Below, in pieces: positions 38,641 through 51,201 of a stretch of DNA of 64,000 bases. This stretch comes from Paralichthys olivaceus. Taxonomy: Eukaryota; Chordata; Actinopteri; Pleuronectiformes; Paralichthyidae. Every line of letters starts with the position of its first letter. Position 1 is the stretch's first letter. The stretch spans positions 19,566,458-19,630,457 of the forward strand of contig NC_091096.1 in NCBI RefSeq assembly GCF_024713975.1. The letters are read 5' to 3'. A program made the translations under genes and the position numbers. Under the pieces are notes generated by a model. It worked only from the letters and a program-made list of their open reading frames with translations. It made no database searches and had not been told where the DNA came from.

Positions 38641-41600
38641 GTCCGCTCACATTTTCAGGATGGACTCTGAGGCGTGTGCCTCATTAGAAGTTAACACTAG
38701 ATAGCTTTGTGTTTGATTCGGTTCTGACTGGAGGTGCTTGACCTCTTTATATTTTATGTAACTAACAATCTAAAGTCTGTACTTTTCTACTTGGGCTATA
38801 TCTTTAGGCAGTGTGGCCAGTGGCGCCCCTACATTTTTTAATAGGGGGCCAGATGAGCCCCCTGAAAATCTTGTGATGGCACTAGAATGGCACTGGATAG
38901 AGTCCATGCTTCTTCTAAAGCCCAGCAGTCCCTTCATGAAACCACATCCTGTATACACTTTAGTATTTCACTTTTATTTTATCAGGGGACTCAAAATGAA
39001 TGTAGCTTGCTTGTATTTCAAAAACACTATAATTTCCAGAATGCAACCCCATGCTGCTTTTTATTTGTCTAACTCTAGTAAATGTTGATATCTTTCAAAT
39101 TCCATTCCCAAGGTCTATTTTCTGTTCATAGCTTAATTCAGAAGCACAGTAGACATTATACAGCTGTTCTAATATGGACTGAAAATAACTCATACGTAAC
39201 AAAGTACTTAACAAGTAAACTGATCTTCATGTTTAAGATTAAAGGGTGACCTTCTAAGTCATTCAAAGCTATTTCAAAGTGTTGCTGTAATGTTTCTTTA
39301 TAAAAAAAAAAAAAAAGGTCCACCTCTCAGTCTGAGACTAGAAAATAAACCCAGAAGCCTGAGAGTGGGATGTCAAGCTGAGAGTGCGCCAGCAAAAATC
39401 AGGTTAAGTCTATCCAAACATAGCCTCCTGTAATTACTGATTTGGAGAGCATAAGGCCAGCTGAGAAGCCATGCAGTGTGGGAATGAAGAAAATGGTTAC
39501 CATATTTGCTAAAGGAGAAGGGCAGAAATTTAAATTGCTCTGAAGTGTAAGATTCATGTGCTGCAGTCTTCACAGATATTGATTGCTTATTAGGGCTGCA
39601 AGTAAGATGCAGAGATGAGTCATTTTTCCCATAAGTCTCAATTTATCACATTCGTTGCTTGCGCATGTTATTTATGTTCGTCGTGCTCAAGTGCAAACTT
39701 TGCAGTCAGACTTTTCCATGTGCAGCTTATTAAAAGTCAGCTCCCATCAGCAGCTGCTCACTTACAGGTTATGTCCATTAACAAGTGCCGCACTATCATC
39801 CTAAAGCCTACTATAGAAGCTTTCTGCACATTCACGGGAAGCTTGTATCTAAATAGGCTGTCTGAGTTGGCCAGCTTAGTATTCAGTGCCCTTCCCTGCA
39901 GTCCCTCATTGCAGTCAACTGCAGTTACAGTAGTCTCGTAGGAATAGAGGGAGCAAGGCACAGGAGAAAGAGGCCAAAGTAAAAGAGTGCAGGGTTTCTC
40001 ATCTTTTTATGCTGTATATCTGAGAGCAGATGGAGTTTGATCCTTTTTTAAAAACATAATTTATCTTGAGTTGTATAGAGACAGAGGGTGAACCAAACTA
40101 AGGTAACTCCCTGTATCTGCAGAGTGCAGTTTATAACCACACATTGAGTCCCACATGGTTTGTAAGTACATCAGTTCTGATTATGTCAGTGTCAAGACTG
40201 GAGGTGGTTTGAATGGGAAAGGTCATCAATTAAGCCTGTTCTCAGATGTCATTTACATTTATCCCTCCATTATCTATGCCGCTTATCCTTCTAGAGTCAA
40301 GGAGGGCTGGAGCCAATCCCTGGACAGGTCCCCAGCATATTGTAGGGCTGATCTCTGCATGTCTTTGACTGTGGTAGGAAGCCAGAGTACCTTGAGAAAA
40401 CCCACGGAAACATGGGGAGAACATGTAAACTCCACCCAAGCTAAGCTAGGAGTCAAATCAAGTATCTTCTTGCTTTCAGGCACCAGTGTTAACCAATGCA
40501 CCACTGTGTTGTGTTTTTTAAAATTATCATTACCTGAGGACATTATCTATATTCCTTTTTGTTTACAGCTATGTCGCTGATAGAAGTCACGGGGGAAACG
40601 CATTTTAAGTTTTGTATCAGAGTGTTTCTAGCAGTGGTGGAGGAGATAATCAAACATTTCATTGTCAAAAGAAAACATACTTGGCGAATAAAGCTGTTCC
40701 TTAATGCAATGGTCTACTACATCATTATGGCTGAGTCTCAGTGATGACCTGTACCTTTCTTCAGCAGTAGGTGCTGCTGCTGCAGGAGGTCGGGTCTAAT
40801 GTTACCTGCCCACTCTCCTGTGGAGAAATTCCCTTCTCATTATTGATAAACATGTAGTGGGGTAAGTACAGATATTTACTAATATACAGAGTGAAGTAAA
40901 AGTGAAAAGTACCTGGAACTGGAACTAAATGTAAAGTACATATACATTAACTTAAGCATATGTTATTTGTTAAATTCCACTACTCGACTAAAATATACCA
41001 TCCAACTCTCATTCTTCTTTGCTTGGTACGTTAGTCATTTCCTTTATAATGTGTGGGATTGCAGACTGATGCAGAGCATGAATCATGCACAGTAATTTCT
41101 ACTTTTCCTTCATCATTTAATAGCACAGAACAGAAACACCTCCCCTGAAAACAATTCTGTTTAATTACTCGCAGATATTTGTCCATTTACGAGAAACCTC
41201 ACACGACGCTCATTAAATGATCATCGTCGGTGCAGGGGCACAATTACAAGCCCCTGCAGCATCTTCACATCACTGTGATCTGCTGGCATATGCAAAAACA
41301 GCTGGGGGACGACTGACAGGAAAACCACTACCTGGAAAATATTTGTATAATCTTGCCTGTGACTTTCACCACATTCACTATTGCGTTACATGAATGATTT
41401 ACCATCAACAGTATATTTGTCTTAATTAGCAGAAAAACTCCATCAGCAGGAGGTAATATCCTTCAGTTTACAGATTTTCTCACATTAGAGCTTGAAGACA
41501 GAGCTGCTCATAAACAAAGAGCACAGTGATTGATAGGAGACATATATTTGAAAAGTGGATGATATGAGGCCATTTGGTGGTGATAATTTTATGCATGGCT

Positions 41601-43601
41601 GTAACTTTGATTCAACAGCTGATCCATCACTCTGGCAGTTTTATAAATAGTCACGCACCGAACTTTGAACAGAAATGCAGCTTCAGTGAGTCACACATGA
41701 AAGGTGCGCTGGATTTAACCCAGACTGTCTGGTTATAATAACTTGATATTGATATTGAAATTGATAATTCTTCATGAAAAAAATAAACAATCGTGGTCTC
41801 AGGTGAAGGATTCAATTATTTTATCGCTCAGTGTTTCATATATGCAAGTTACAGCTCCAGAAATTAACATCCTTGATAATAATAAACTATGATGGTTATC
41901 TTTAGGTGATTGGTTGTCATAAAGCAGCAGGTGAAGAATTTATAGTTTTTGTAGACATGAATATTTTACAGTGACAGATGGAGGGAATGACGAGCAAATG
42001 GACGAGAGTCTTTTCATGCACAAGCCCCAGCAACTCTGATGCGGAGAGATTGGGCTTTGCAGTACAAAAATCTGCTTCACCAAATCTTTTTCCAGAAGGT
42101 AGTAACAAGTTAATAGTTTAGGGGATTTTATTTATAGATTACAACTATGAAATAAGAAGGAATAGAATGACAAAACTGTATCTTTAACAGAATAGCAGAG
42201 ATTGTGACTTTTCTGTGTCTAACTCTGTTCCTTCCACAAACAACTCCCTCCTTCTCCAGAAACTGCAAGCAAGCAACATTTTCCCTGAGGCGTCATCTGT
42301 TGTGCCCACTTGAGTATCCCATATGACTCCGTATATATAATTTAGGACATCATAAATATACAATCCCCCACCAGCTTTCCAACAGACATGGGCAAGAGGA
42401 TCCAACGACACTTATCACAGTCTGTTGTGCTCGGTAAATCCAGCAGGGCATTGAGGTTTTAGCGGAGTGGCGATGCTGTTGTAATGCCTGTGACACTCAG
42501 CTATTAATTCAGACTGACAACGGGCAGATATGTGGCAGACTAATGGCAGATGGGCCTGAATCCTGGCTTTATGGAGATAAACTATACCCCCCTCAGGAGA
42601 GGAAGCCAGGGGCGGGGGGCTGTTGTTAAACACTGTCTGAAGTATGTTGAAACCCTTTAGAGTTTATCCAATAAGTGAAATACATTCTTGTTGTTGCTGG
42701 ACATCTGTGTGATTATCATAGCAGGAGTAAAAGGTTGCCCACTAAGCAGTAGAGATGAATCAATAGAGCAAACCCACGCTGGGTTAGAAGTAGGACACAT
42801 TCTGTGGGCCCTAGATTGATGCTATTTGTATTATCAGCATATATGGAAATATGGAAAATTGCTTTCTATCATATTAATAGATAATCTATACATATATAAT
42901 CAGTGCTAATAGTTGAAACGAGAGAAATGTCTATTATCTGACCCAGTTTAAGAAGTAATAGAAAATGATTATGGCCATGATCGACAGGAATAGAGTTGTC
43001 AGTTATTGTGTCATTTCTAGTGAATCTCCTAACTTCCAAATAAGACATTTAGCATCAGACAATCTGTTATGTCTGTCATATATATATATATACACACATT
43101 TTATAGAGGAATGTGTGAGCATCTGCTCCCTCCCAGTTTTTTTCAGGATTGTGTCTGCCCTCTAATGGCCACATGAAGCAACAGCACTTAATCCTATGTA
43201 TATCATAATAAGGATTAATTCAGCAGTGACTGCAGCTGTGAGAAGACTAAATGAGAAATGATGGGTACAATCCAAAAAGGTGGGTTTTGATGAAAGCATG
43301 CAGCTGCCAACACTGACTCCCTCTCTCGTTTATTGCTCAGTGGTGAAAGACTGTACTGACACAAATTAGTCATAGTGCTAAAAAAAGAAATGAAAAAAGA
43401 AAAACAGCCAATGAGAGATGTCCTCTTGGTCCCTAAGTTGAAAAAAAGAACAGCAAATACGTGTGTCACTCATCAACTTTGTCCCCCATGTTTACATAAA
43501 TACATGTTACACATACTCCTCAGTGGAACTGTCCTGCCAGAGTAAAGGATCACATGTTGTCCTACAGCAGAGCAGGTAGACACACAGGAAGAGGGGGAAA
43601 C
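38641..43601. other. Intergenic region between ncs1 and adamts13
   Basis: About 5 kb between divergent genes. It contains a reverse-oriented dispersed repeat (about 40250-40515), a short poly-A run near 39301-39316 and AT-rich unique sequence. The adamts13 5' UTR and promoter should lie in the last few hundred bases. No ORF resembles a known protein. Confidence 0.5.
40250..40515 (-). repeat. Dispersed tRNA-like fish repeat, longer copy B
   Basis: Blocks read 'ccattatctatgccgcttat', 'gctggagccaatccctggac', 'gtctttgactgtggtaggaa', 'aaacccacggaaacatgggg' and a terminal 'gttaaccaatgcaccactgt'. These are the reverse complement of the same repeat family as 30540-30665, with the tRNA-like head at the right end. 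No coding capacity. Confidence 0.7.
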
Positions 43602-44176
43602 ATGGTTTTTACGACCCTGCTCTGTCTGCTGTTACTGCGGCCTGGCCTCAGCGCTCTAATGAGATCTCCATTGGTTGAGGTAGGTGGAAAGCTGCGGGTG
43701 AACAGGAGCACAGCGGTTAGTGATTCCACTGCCTGGGACTTCTGCAAAGTACATTGAACTTTCCCACTTTAATCTGTTTATCATCCTGTGGAAGTCCACG
43801 GCCTGGAGAGAGGCACGGCTGTGTTTGATAGGAATTACATGACGACCTGTACAAAACAAGTTGTTTTTTGTGTTTTCTTCAGTGGTTCTGGATCTAAATT
43901 TAGTGACAGATTTGATGTAACTAAATGATGCAGTAGCTAAAAATGTTTGTTCCCTTTAGAAGCTCTTTCATCACTCCTACAGTCCAAGAGGCACATTTTA
44001 TTCTTCTCCTGATGCCTCTGGTATGTATTCCTATGGCAGGATGAGACACAATCAAGAATAATTAAAGTGCTGATATTGTTTGCTTTAATAAAAGTAACAA
44101 TATACATGTGAAATGTGCTGGTTTATGTTTCTACTGTGTCCTCTTCTTGTTCTCAGAGGGCGTGCGGCTGCGTCGC
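43602..44176 (+). other. adamts13: adamts13 signal peptide and short propeptide
   Basis: Exons 1-3 encode a leader ([18 protein letters not shown]), about 35 residues of propeptide and the furin-type site RLRR ending at 44176. Mature enzyme would start [14 protein letters not shown] short propeptide is a known peculiarity of ADAMTS13, and no cysteine-switch motif is seen here. Confidence 0.9.
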
Positions 44177-47100
44177 TCAGCAGCGATGCCTGATATCACC
44201 CACCTAGAGCTGCTGGTGGTGGTTGGACCCGATGTCCAGCAGGTCCACAAGCAGGATACAGAGAAATACATCCTCACCAATCTCAATATTGTAAGTCTGA
44301 GCAAGGGAAGGAAGCCTCTGTTATATTGATTACAATGTAAGCTCTTTAAAACAACAGACTTTTACACTATTTACTACACTGTAAGGCAAAAAGAAGGTGA
44401 TGTCAATAAATTATGAAGACAAGTGAAAATTCGGTTCAGATTTTAGTTTGTTGAAATGTTTTCATATCCAGCTCTAGAGAGTGTGCTGCAACACTATAGT
44501 CCCATAACACTGTGAACATCCTGAAATATATTAAACTGACTTATGGACCAATATCCACCCAGGCGTCAGAGCTGCTGAGAGACATGACCCTGGGCGCCAA
44601 CATGCGCGTGCACCTGGTCCGCATGATCATCCTGTCGGAGCCCGAGGTAAGTTACATCTCGAGTTCACGTTAGAGTCAAGTTCACAAGTGAGCAGAGTGT
44701 AATGGTGGTATATATATGGTGTAATCCAAAAGTTCAGTAGCTGTACATGAAATCTTGAAATTCGGACTTAATGTTTGTGCAAAGATTAGAGCCAAAAGGG
44801 AAGAGGAGAAGAGTCATCGGCCACTTTTGTTTTGTTTGGAGTATTTCCTCTCTTGTAACTTTCCACCTTCTTCTAGCCAGAGATCCAAATGTCTACCAAC
44901 ATCATGTCATCTCTCAGAAGTGTGTGCGACTGGAGCAGGAGGATAAACCCCTCCAACGACACAGACCCACTTCATGCTGACCTGTTGTTATACATCACAA
45001 GGCATGTTGGCGGTATCTAGCCGGCTGTGTTACAAGTAGATGTTTCATTACTTATGTCTGAACATTCCATGTTTTACTGTGGATCTTGTATCACAAACAG
45101 GTACGACCTGGTGTTGCCTGATGGGAACAAGCTGGTCAGAGGAGTAACACAGCTGGGCGGGGCTTGCTCCAGTGAATGGAGCTGTGTGATTACAGAAGAT
45201 ACAGGCTTTGACCTGGGCATAACCATTGCTCATGAAATCGGCCACAGGTATAACAGACTGAAAAACATATTAGACCAATGTCTTTTTAGAAATGTGCATT
45301 ACAACTTATTTAACTTAGTATGTAAAATTCTGCATGTCACTCCTCCCAGTTTGGGTATCAACCACGATGGAGTGGGGAACACCTGCAGCAGGAGTGGCTT
45401 CATGATGGCCTCTGATGGAGGCTACAACAGTGTGGATCTGACCTGGTCTCCCTGCAGCAGACAGCAGCTGCTCTCGTTCTTCAGGTGGGTCAACCTGTTC
45501 ACTGCAGCTGTGCATGAAAATGTCTCTCATTCATCATGCAGACATGGAATTGTTGAGTTTTTTAATTTTAATCTTTCTTTTTTTTCACCTTAGGCTGATG
45601 GAAGTTTTCACATTTCAAGGATGTTTGATCTGATTTTATTGTGAAATTCTTATTCATGTTTTGAATTAGATTTGATTGGAATATGTTAGTTTAGGTTAGG
45701 TTGGATTAGATTAGATATATTTAGAATAGGTTAGGTTAGTTTAGAATAAGCTAGATCTGTAAAAATTGTCTTTGGCTTCAAAGAAAAACAACATAGATAA
45801 CAAATATAATCTGTACATATGCAGAGCTCAAAGTTTGATCATAGTAAAATACAGTTGAACAGACTTATTACAAAAATGATATAAATTAAAGTAGCTTATA
45901 CTTTATGATTCAACAATTCAATTGATTGTGACAGTTTAATCAATGGTCTGCTCGTGCCATAAACCACTCTTAACAGTTTTGTTTTATACTTAACATCCAA
46001 CTGTTCATACCAAGCAACGAATAGTTTATGAATGAGATGTGATTTGCATTGGTATTCCCCAGTGAAGGGAAGGCTACATGTGTGACAGACCTGCCTGCAA
46101 TGGGAGGCTCCCTACAAGACTGGAAGCCTGGTCTGTACTATGGAGTTGATGACCAGTGCAGAATAGCCTTTGGTAGCACTGCCAGAGCCTGCTCTTTCAC
46201 CAATCCTGACCTGGTGAGTCCCTGTAATAACAACATGGCACCATCAGGTGTCGCTTAACATGAAAAAACACGTGTCTAAAATTTCTTTCCCATCAGCCAG
46301 CCTGTCGTGTTCTGTCCTGTCACATCAACCCTGATGATAACAGCTCCTGCAAACGTCTCCTGGTCCCACTGTTGGACGGGACAGAGTGTGCACCAAGCCA
46401 GGTACTGCTCTGTGATCACTGAGTCATTTTGGTGCTTTCTTTTTTTCCTCCCAAAGTATCAACATCTACCAGAAGTATGTAAGAAGTTTTTTATGAGGTG
46501 CAATCCTCTGCTGCAGTGGTGTCTGAAGGGCCGCTGTGTGTCCCCCGATGAGCTCAGCTCCTCTGTGGTGGTGCATGGCTCCTGGTCCAGCTGGTCCCAG
46601 TTCTCCCGCTGTTCACGGACATGTGGTGGGGGAGTCACTCATCGCACACGGCAATGCAACAACCCCAGGTGACAACTATGTTGCAAGCATCAGCCAAACA
46701 TAGTCCCATCATTCTTTAATATTCCTGTAAAATCAAACATCTGTGATGCCTGTTTTTTCAGACCTGCTTTTGGAGGGAGTGACTGTCAGGGTCTGGATAT
46801 CGAGGCTGAACTTTGTCACCAGCAGGTGAGTTCTGACTGGTTGTGTTTACAGTGGGTCTCCATACAGTAGGTCAGTACTGTTTGCTGAGTGCATCGTTCT
46901 ACCAAGAATCGTCCCCAGTTTTAATGATTACTTGCTGGTAGTTTGCAGCCTGTGCTTCTCCAGAAATATAAGCAGTGATGGGATGATTCAGATAGTTGAG
47001 GAGGCAAAGAGGTTAAGAATAGAGCTGTGCTTTCAATCAATTTTAGATAAAGAGAAATGTATTCTGAAGCCTCTGCAGTGGTTTTTTGTCAAACCTGACA

Positions 47101-50100
47101 CTAATTTAAAAGCTGGAAAAGTTAAAAATGCCTCGTTTTTCATACCACCGCTGTTGCTGAAGCCATGTAAGGGCACCCAGCTAGATTTCATGGCAGAACA
47201 GTGTTCGATGACAGACCTCCAGCCGCTCTACCTGCTCCCAAACACTGCCTCCTTCTACACATGGATCCCTGCTGTAGGCTTTGCACAAGGTGGGCCTACA
47301 GAAAATCTTTTATTTCTATGACTTAAATGAAAGTAACTACATCTGCTACATTTTCTTTAAATGTTGTCCTTATTGTCAAAACCAGGGGATGAGCAGTGCA
47401 GATTCATGTGCCAGTCAGACGGAGAGAACTTCATGGTGAGCCGTGGCTCTCAGTTTGTGGATGGGACTCGCTGTGAGTCAGACAGTCCGCCTCCCTTCGG
47501 CTCTACGGCTGCTTGTCTGAGAGGGAAATGCCAGGTAACAATGACTCAGCAAAACATGCTGGAGAGCAGATGCAGTTTTACTTTTCTCTTTTTTTTTAAA
47601 AATTCACTGTTTGTCTCTGATCAGCTGTTTGGCTGTGACGGTGCGCTGCATTCTGGGAAAGTGTGGGATGTGTGCGGGGTGTGCGGTGGAAATGGATCAT
47701 CCTGCACTTTGACCTTGGACTCCTACAATGCTGGTCAGGCCAGAGGTAACATTGAGTCACAGGAAATGACCTGATTAATTGATTTAAATCATTGAAAGTG
47801 ACACTGTGAAACTTATTTACATTAAAATAGCAGTTTCAGAATATTTTTGATGGCACACTGACTTGAAATAAGAACTTCAAGAGTAATGCAGATCAGTTAA
47901 AAAGATTTAGAAGTCAAAACTAGTGATTATCTCCAATATTTAGCCAGGAAACTTTAACTATCAGCAATTCTAAACAGAGTTTGGTGGATTAGTTCAGCAG
48001 CAGCTCTTCTGGTCCAAGAAGCTGGGGATCGTGGGTGATATCCACAGTTGTGTTTTAGTTCAGTGACTACACAGTCAGAGCTCTGGTCAATACACTGATA
48101 GATTAAACTTTTTCTCTCCATGAAAACCATTTTATCACTCGGACATAGAGCCCAACAGAATGAATCACCGCATGTGTAGCTGCAGAGGGCGCTGTTGCTC
48201 TGATTCCTACTCTCTAGTTCTCTTCACATTATACATGAATGTATATACATACACTGTTCAAACAGTTTGTCCACTGGTGTGATGCTCACTACCTTCTCGT
48301 GAACCTTACTCGTCAAATGTTTCAGTCATCTGTTGATGGATTATATTTTGGGTTGCAATTTCAAGGTTTTCCCGTTTGGATCTGAGCACTTTTTTCTTTG
48401 CTATTTTCAAACATTCACTAGACACAATACTTTGTCAGTTCATTACAAAACTAATCAATGATTAATTGATAATCATAGTTATAGCTCATATATCTGTACT
48501 GATTTCATTGAGTTATAATTCAGTGCTTTCTGTTTCAGATTACACCACCTTCCTCTCTGTGCCAGTGAACGCCACACAGGTTCATATTGTAAACAGGGCA
48601 CCGCTCTTCACTCACATGGGTGAGCGTCATCCCTTTAGAAAATGTTTATGTTTCAACAACAGGTGTCACAGGACAAACTGAAACATGGAGTTGTTCTTTG
48701 ACGTTTGTGTCCTCAGCTGTAAAGGTTGGGGGTCGGTACGTTGTCTCTGGATCCGGCAGCATTGCACTGAATACGACCCACCCCTCCCCAGTGGATGACA
48801 ACCACCTAGAATACCGTCTTCACCTGACCCCTGACTTTTTGCCTGTGACAGAGGAGCTGCTGCTGCCTGGTCCGCTGCAACAGGAGATAATCGTACAGGT
48901 CAGGAATACACACGATCAGAATAAATCTTAAAGTGAAGGTTGTAGCTTTCACTTATACAGTGTGAACAAAAATACTCCAAAAACTGAAATGGAAAATCCC
49001 AACTTTTACACTGATTTTTCCCTTTTCAGGTCTATCGCAAATATGGAAAAGAATATGGTGAGAGGACAAATCCAAACATTAGTTACCAGTTCTATCTTCC
49101 CACCACAAACAGTTACTCGACAGGCGTCACACCTAAAGGCAAATGGGTTGTCTTTACAACACCCTGCTCTGTCTCCTGTGGATCTGGTAAGTCACTGTTT
49201 ATCAAAAGTCAAAATGAAAAACACAAAATAAGAATATACACGTTACAGTAACATTTTCTGTGGCTGGTGGCTCTATAAATTCACAGACTGGCTTTTTTAT
49301 TTTAGGAGTCAGTGGTTTTGCCTGGAAGGAGACATTTGTGTAATAGTGTGTAGCAATAATGACCTTTTTGAACTTGTTTTATCCCATTATCAGTGGCCAT
49401 CTGTTACAAAAGCTGAAGTGTTAAATATTTTGCCATTGTTCTGATCTCTGGTGTTTTCAGGAGGAAAATGACACAAAATCCACTGAGCTGATTAACTGAA
49501 GGGTCATACACACTACAACAAATATAATTAAACTGTTGTTTAATATGCTGTAGGTTGTTTTCTTATTTCCATGTCCATACATGCTGTTCTCTTGTAAATT
49601 TCCTGCACTGCAATTTAAAACCATTAAAATTTAAATATTGCGATTCAGTCTTGTAAACTTGTGAAAATGTAACCACCTGCCCTGGAACAAAAATCATGCA
49701 TTGTATCATTGAAGTTGTTCTACACATATTCTTTTTTCAACAGGTGTACAGACACATGTATATGTCTGTGCAGATGAAGATAGCAACAGCCATTTGGAGG
49801 AACACAACTGTGAGACGCCTACGTCACCTGTACCACTCCAGACAATCTGTCAGCTCTCACCCTGTCCCCCCTGGTACGCTCATGTCCTCTCTGTTTGTTT
49901 TTATTTGGGCTGACATACAATTACAGCTCAGCACAAATAGGGTCACAGAAAATGTCCTGCTTCACAGGTGGGATACAGGGAAATTTGGGCCCTGTAGTGC
50001 CTCTTGTGGTGGAGGAGAGAGGGTGCGTCTTCTGAGATGTGTTCAGAAACAAGGAGCTGATGTGATGACTGTTCCAGATTCTGAATGTTCCCCTGACACA

Positions 50101-51139
50101 GCGCCACCTGCTGTGGAAAGATGTAACCGACAATACTGTCCTGCCAGGTATGAAGTCCACACTGCAGTGTTGATCATTGGGAGTAGTGGGTCAAATAACT
50201 TTCCATGACCACAGAATATGAAGGAGTTCAGGTATTATCCATATAATCCTGACACATGTCGACAGATGGCGTGTGTCCGAACCAGGGGAATGTTCAGCAG
50301 TGTGCGGCCCTGGAGAAGCCAAACTGGCCGTGTCATGCGTCCGTCCAGAAGCTGGTCAGGATGTTGAAGTGGATCACAGCTTCTGTTCAAAGCAGATCAA
50401 ACCTCCTGATTCTGTGCCATGTGTGGTGGACGTTTGTCCCATCGGGTGGGAAAGTGAGGGAGAGGTAAAGTTAAAAATGACTCAAATATTATTTTTAAAT
50501 GAATCATCTTTAAACACGGCTTCACTTTTCCAGGCCCAGCCCGTGCTGAAGTCTGGTTTGCTGCCCCGCTCCAGACAAGCTCCTGTGTATGTTTGGAGCC
50601 CTTCAGTCAGCCAGTGCTCAAAGACCTGTGGCAATGGTAAGAGAAAATAATGTATAATCGCCTTTATTTCAAGATGGCATGTCCTCATCAGATAAGGCCA
50701 ATCAAAGCCTTGTGCTCATGTAGGAACCCTGCAGGTGTGGTTTTCCTGTCTGGACCACCAGAGCAGACTGGGGGTGCCTGACTTCCACTGTGATGCTTCT
50801 TCCCAACCTTCTCCCCAGTCTGAGATCTGCAGCTCCTCTCCCTGCCCTCCCATGTGAGAAACCAGAGTCTCATATTTACTTGTAGTATAAATTCTATAAG
50901 TGAATTTTACCAAATGCCAGCAGTGAAATATTTTTTTCACTACCAGGTGGCGCTCTAAGCAAGGAGTCTGCAGTGTAACATGTGGAGGAGGGGTGGCCAA
51001 CAGGGTGCAGTACTGTGCTCTGGAAACAGGAGGAGGGGAGGAGGAGGAGGAGGAGGTAGTGGAAGATTCAGAGTGTAGTGAGTCTCTCAAACCCACAGCA
51101 GTGGTTTCATGTAACACCCACAGCTGCCCGGCAAGGTAC

Positions 51140-51201
<62 letters not shown>

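Noticed and set aside
47172..47289. Alternative acceptor for adamts13 exon 12 (after CCATGTAAG)
   Set aside because: It is in frame but removes Pro-Cys-Lys, including a cysteine that aligns with human QACEKTQLEF.
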